Assembly (NCBI GenBank): GCA_038043285.1 | Contig: JBBTCJ010000007.1 | Coordinates: 1 to 64,000 of the forward strand | DNA from: JBBTCJ01 sp038043285 | GTDB taxonomy: Bacteria > Planctomycetota > Phycisphaerae > UBA1845 | DNA: 64,000 nucleotides | Direction: 5' to 3' | Shown here: piece by piece, positions 60,873 through 64,000 of the stretch | How the letters are laid out: the number at the start of each line of letters is the position of its first letter | How positions within the stretch are numbered: position 1 is the stretch's first letter | The notes under the pieces: generated by a model | What the model saw: the letters and a program-made list of their open reading frames with translations, nothing else | Told to the model about the DNA's origin: nothing | The model's database searches: none | Program-made: the position numbers and the translations under genes

Positions 60873-61502
60873 ATGAATCAGCCGCAGGAACATCGCACCA
60901 ACCCGTCGAAAACGGGCGGAACGTCCGCCAATCGCCGTCCTCCCGCGGGGTGGATGGCCACCCACGGACGCGATCTGAAGTTCCTGGTCATCTTCGGTCT
61001 GGTGATGGGCGCCTACTTCGCGGCGACGACCACAGAGCCGATCGGCGGCGATCCCGCACAGCAAAGCGGGTTCTTTCCCTGGTACCTCAGACAGACGACC
61101 ACCGCGGCCGTCAAAGTGCTTCACTTCTTCGGCTACGACAACGTCAGCGTCGGCGGCGACAAGGGCAACGACCTGATCGGGCCGAAGGGAAACATCAGCG
61201 TCTCGCGCGGCTGCGACGCCGTCGCCCCGACGGTCCTGTTCCTCGCGGCCGTCCTCGCTTCCCCCGCGCGGCGGCTGTCGAAACTGCGCGCCGTGATCGG
61301 CGGCACGCTGATTCTGATGACCGTCAACCTGCTTCGCATCATCTCGTTGTACCTCACCGCCGTGCATTGGCCGAGGGCCTTTGACGTGATGCACTTGGAC
61401 GTCTGGCAGGCGATCTTCATCTTCCTGGCGATTCTTCTGTGGGCGTTGTGGGCGTCCCAGGCCGCCCGCCCCCGCGCGAGGCCAAGCAGTGCCCCGGTCT
61501 AG
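60873..61502 (+). CDS. Exosortase/archaeosortase-family transpeptidase (XrtH-like candidate)
   Basis: A 209-residue membrane protein with ATG at 60873. The catalytic triad typical of exosortases is visible: Cys114 in SRGCDAVAPTVLFLAAVLAS, Arg155 in VNLLRIISLY, and His174 in MHLDVWQAIFIF. Several helices surround them. Exosortases process C-terminal sorting tails; type H handles IPTLxxWG tails, and the protein at 353-3158 ends in IPTVSEWG. The subtype is therefore inferred from that match. Overlaps the next gene by 14 bp. Confidence 0.82.
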   Translation: MNQPQEHRTNPSKTGGTSANRRPPAGWMATHGRDLKFLVIFGLVMGAYFAATTTEPIGGDPAQQSGFFPWYLRQTTTAAVKVLHFFGYDNVSVGGDKGNDLIGPKGNISVSRGCDAVAPTVLFLAAVLASPARRLSKLRAVIGGTLILMTVNLLRIISLYLTAVHWPRAFDVMHLDVWQAIFIFLAILLWALWASQAARPRARPSSAPV

Positions 61503-62259
61503 CCGATGGTTCCGATGGCTCGCGTTCGTTTTCGGCGCCGATCCGGTCGCCGGTGATCCGCACAGGCCGGCCGCCGTCGTTCGCTTCACCCTGATTGCCG
61601 TTCTGGTGTACAGCGTCCTCATCTCCTCCACGTCTTTCCAGCGACGGCATGGCGCGTTCTATCGCGCCTTCGGCAACCTGAGTTTCGCCAGCTTCGGTGG
61701 AACCGGCAGCGTATCGTTCTTCGACGCCGCTTCGCCCACGCTGCGGAATGACGTCCGCGACGAGATTCGCCAATGGCAAGCCAACCCGCGCTTGGAGATA
61801 CCGGGCGCGCTCCAACTGCCTCGACAGGAGGGCGAGAAGGATACGCTGGTCATGCTCGGCAACAGCCGGACGCCGACGAGTCTCGGTTTTCTACGAACCT
61901 CGCACCGGCTGATGGCCTACACGCCGACGGTGCTGATGCTGGCCCTGGTCGTGGCCACGCCGGGTTCGGTCCGACGCCGCCTCGGGATCCTGCTGGTCAG
62001 CGCCGTCGCCCTTCATGTTGCGATCTTCGTCAAACTTGCGGTGTTCATTAGTCACGGCCAGTTCGCGAACGCGGGCAAGAAATACCACCTCTTCGATCCC
62101 AGCCCGTTTTGGCTGGACTTGCTCAGGCGGGCAAACGAGATCCTCTGCATCGATCCGACCTTCAATTACATTTTCCCCATCGGGTTGTGGGTGCTGGCAG
62201 CGGCAATCGTCGGAATGGCTGCCTCGATCATCCGCGATAGATCAACATCACGCGCGTAG
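61489..62259 (+). CDS. Exosortase-linked membrane protein of unknown function
   Basis: A 256-residue protein starting at GTG 61489, inside the end of the exosortase gene. It has an N-terminal helix (VRFTLIAVLVYSVLISST) and a ~90-residue periplasmic part (FASFGGTGSVSFFDA). Three later helices are TPTVLMLALVVATPG, ILLVSAVALHVAIFVKLAVF and YIFPIGLWVLAAAIVGMAAS. I recognise no family. The overlap with the exosortase implies a joint role, perhaps an accessory subunit. Confidence 0.7.
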   Translation: MPRSSRWFRWLAFVFGADPVAGDPHRPAAVVRFTLIAVLVYSVLISSTSFQRRHGAFYRAFGNLSFASFGGTGSVSFFDAASPTLRNDVRDEIRQWQANPRLEIPGALQLPRQEGEKDTLVMLGNSRTPTSLGFLRTSHRLMAYTPTVLMLALVVATPGSVRRRLGILLVSAVALHVAIFVKLAVFISHGQFANAGKKYHLFDPSPFWLDLLRRANEILCIDPTFNYIFPIGLWVLAAAIVGMAASIIRDRSTSRA

Positions 62260-62384
62260 AATCAGGCAGGTTGTCAGTTGGATCCAAGTCGATGGTGGTT
62301 AGGGTGAAGTCCGCACAGGCTACCGCTCAAGAGGAGCGACACAATCGCCCTCGGGGTGTTTCGCCGGCTGCAGCAACGATGTAC

Positions 62385-62468
62385 TGCGGATGAGAGGAAT
62401 CGAACCTCCACGGGTGTAACCCCACAGGTACCTGAAACCTGCGCGTCTGCCAATTCCGCCACATCCGC
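62385..62468 (-). tRNA. tRNA-Leu (anticodon CAG)
   Basis: An 84-base class II tRNA. The acceptor stem GCGGATG pairs with CATCCGC, and the D arm, long variable arm and T arm GGAGGTTCGATTCCTC are all in place. The anticodon stem CAGGT/ACCTG encloses the loop TTCAGGT, giving CAG, which reads CUG. CCA is not encoded. Its own promoter is at 62520-62547. Confidence 0.95.
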
Positions 62469-62519
62469 CCGGATACCGTCAGCCACGCCGAAAATGCACG
62501 GCGCGGACCGAAGAGCCAT

Positions 62520-62547
62520 ACAGTATCCGCCGGATGTCTGTTGTCAA
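62520..62547 (-). promoter_or_regulatory. Promoter for tRNA-Leu
   Basis: On the minus strand: TTGACA (62547-62542), a 16-bp spacer, TACTGT (62525-62520). The tRNA 5' end is about 45 bases beyond the predicted start. Confidence 0.55.
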
Positions 62548-62625
62548 CGGTAGACCCTCCGATCGCTACGACACACGCGCAGTCCAGAATTGCGGCGACG
62601 GCGTCGGGAAATACGCGCCGGGGCC

Positions 62626-62660
62626 GATCCGGACCGCGACAGAATGGAGCGGTCCAGCGC
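62626..62660 (+). repeat. Dispersed intergenic repeat, copy 11
   Basis: CGATCCGGACCGCGACAGAA then TGGAGCGGTCCAGCGCC. It shares its right 29 bases with copy 1 at the other end of the window. Confidence 0.7.
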
Positions 62661-62870
62661 CGACCGCTGGTTATCACTCGCAGTTCTGAACACAGGTCCC
62701 AGCCTCGCCTGAACGGTCACGGCCCCGTGATGGCCTGTACGCGACGAAGCTCCTTGCACGATCGCAAGTTGTCGGCGACCATCCGGTGGGCGATGGACCG
62801 CGCGAGCCCGGGGCGAGGAAGCTCTCAACGCGGCGCGCATCCTGGGAACAAATCGTACGGAGAGTCGCGG

Positions 62871-64000
62871 ATGAAACTTTCTCGGCGCGTGCTGGAACTG
62901 GCGGAATCGGCCACCCTCGCCGTCACCGCCAAGGCGGCGCGGCTCAAGGCGGAGGGCGTCGACGTGGTTAGCTTCGGCGCCGGCGAACCCGACTTCGACA
63001 CGCCGCTCGCGATCCGCCAAGCCGCCGTTGGCGCCCTGGACGCCGGGCAAACGCGATATCCCAAGCCCGCTTCGGGAATCCCCGTCGCGCGACAGGCCGT
63101 TTGCGCCAAGCTCATGCGCGACAGCCATCTGCACTACGTCCCCGACCAGGTCATCATCACCTCCGGCGGGAAGGAGGCTGCCTTCCTCGCCATTCATGCG
63201 TTGATCGAACCAGGCGACGAAGTGGTCATCCCCGCGCCCTACTGGGTCAGTTATCCGGAGATCGTCCGACTCGCCGGCGGTACGCCCGTTCACGTCGCGG
63301 GTAGGGAGGAACGTGATTTCAAACTGACCTCCGACCTGCTGCGAATGTCGTTGACCGCGAAAACCAGGATGTTCATCCTCAACTCGCCATCGAACCCCAG
63401 CGGCGTGACCTATCATCCCGACGAAATTCGCGCCCTGGCGTCCGTGCTGCAAGAGCATGACCTCATCGTGTTCGCCGACGAAATCTACGACCGCCTCATC
63501 TACGACGGGCAGCAGACGTTCAGTTATGCGGCGGCCGGAGCGAAGGCGTTTGCCCAGACCATCACCGCCAACAGCGCCTCCAAAACCTATGCCATGCCCG
63601 GATGGCGACTGGGGTACGCCGCCGGACCCAAGCCGATCATCGACGCCATGGCCAAGATTCAGTCCCAGTCCACCAGCGGGGCGGCCACCTTCGCCCAGGT
63701 CGCTTACGCCGAGGCGCTATCGGGCGACCAGGCCCCGGTCGAAGCCATGCGCGTCGAGTTCCAGCGACGAGCGAATTACATGTGGGACCGTCTCGGAAAG
63801 ATGCCCGGCGTGAAGTGCCCCCGACCCAGCGGCGCGTTCTACTGCTTCCCCAACGTCGCCGCAGCCTACAGTCGCCTGGGCGTACACGGCTCGATCGAGT
63901 TCGCTGATCGCTTGCTCGAGAAGGCTCGCGTCGCGGTCGTCCCCGGCGAGGCCTTCGGCATGGACGCGCACATCCGCCTTTCCTTCGCCGTCGGAATGGA
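62871..64000 (+). CDS. Aspartate aminotransferase-like PLP enzyme (3' end outside window)
   Basis: A fold-type I aminotransferase, 376 residues visible, cut by the window edge. ATG at 62871 begins MKLSRRVLELAESATLAVTA, with GGAG nine bases upstream. Marks: VSFGAGEPDFDTP, SGGKEAAFLAIHAL, LNSPSNPSGVTYHPDE, VFADEIYDRLIYDG and the PLP Lys in ANSASKTYAMPGWRLGY. It fits class Ib aspartate/prephenate aminotransferases. Only about 15-25 residues are missing. Confidence 0.93.
   Translation, partial: MKLSRRVLELAESATLAVTAKAARLKAEGVDVVSFGAGEPDFDTPLAIRQAAVGALDAGQTRYPKPASGIPVARQAVCAKLMRDSHLHYVPDQVIITSGGKEAAFLAIHALIEPGDEVVIPAPYWVSYPEIVRLAGGTPVHVAGREERDFKLTSDLLRMSLTAKTRMFILNSPSNPSGVTYHPDEIRALASVLQEHDLIVFADEIYDRLIYDGQQTFSYAAAGAKAFAQTITANSASKTYAMPGWRLGYAAGPKPIIDAMAKIQSQSTSGAATFAQVAYAEALSGDQAPVEAMRVEFQRRANYMWDRLGKMPGVKCPRPSGAFYCFPNVAAAYSRLGVHGSIEFADRLLEKARVAVVPGEAFGMDAHIRLSFAVGM

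Larger units (their letters stand above)
62469..62870. other. Intergenic: tRNA promoter and repeat copy
   Basis: Holds the tRNA-Leu promoter and copy 11 of the dispersed repeat. No gene is seen between them and the aminotransferase. Confidence 0.55.

Overview
The window reads like a metagenome-assembled chromosome piece (it has one 100-N scaffold gap) from a member of the Planctomycetota, most likely near the Phycisphaerae. This is inferred from content, not from a search. The signs are high GC; a secreted FG-GAP/Cys-repeat protein ending in an IPTL-CTERM sorting signal; an exosortase with TIGR03087-like and FemAB/CapK-like partners; a retained MreB (absent from many other planctomycetes); DUF4382, DUF2092 and YHS proteins; and many dispersed palindrome-like intergenic repeats.

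Layout. 0-10 kb: the IPTL-CTERM repeat protein broken by the scaffold gap, a zinc-ribbon membrane protein, a small two-helix membrane protein, an ABC-ATPase/acetyltransferase fusion, an IS110 element with a structured non-coding end, and a DUF4382 secreted protein. 9.5-17.5 kb: an exopolysaccharide/exosortase-type group (TIGR03087 glycosyltransferase, FemAB-like, CapK-like), glycine cleavage gcvT-gcvH, a PH-domain membrane protein and a glycosyltransferase with an apparent frameshift. 17.6-28 kb: ABC-2 transporter, miaA, an RlmI-like methyltransferase, an MsbA-like exporter, a MORN-type lipoprotein, a MOT1-type molybdate/sulfate transporter and a nucleotide-sugar epimerase. 28-38 kb: DUF2092, a coiled-coil protein with a 50-residue membrane protein, mreB, MBL hydrolase, an NAD-binding RCK-like protein, folC, aroB and ispH. 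38-55 kb: a 17-kb run of twelve minus-strand genes. 55-64 kb: threonine aldolase, a graveyard of IS and kinase remnants, a GH130/GT4 pair, an exosortase pair, tRNA-Leu and a partial aspartate aminotransferase.

The most interesting part is the 38-55 kb run. It starts with an Rrf2 Fe-S regulator whose promoter carries a perfect palindrome. It continues with a GltD-like flavoprotein, Rieske protein, b6f-like cytochrome b, a ten-heme beads-on-a-string cytochrome c, a NapA-like molybdoenzyme, two NapG-like ferredoxins, an NapH-like quinol dehydrogenase with an added periplasmic domain, a second NapH-like protein fused to three YHS metal-binding domains, a NapF-like ferredoxin and a hemerythrin. 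I see no NapB, NapC or NapD. I infer one respiratory system joining a cytochrome bc-type complex and quinol oxidation to a periplasmic molybdoenzyme; nitrate as substrate is likely but unproven.

Many start sites were moved from the longest reading frame to starts with a Shine-Dalgarno sequence or a family-typical N-terminus. All functional calls are from reading translated motifs; no database search was run.
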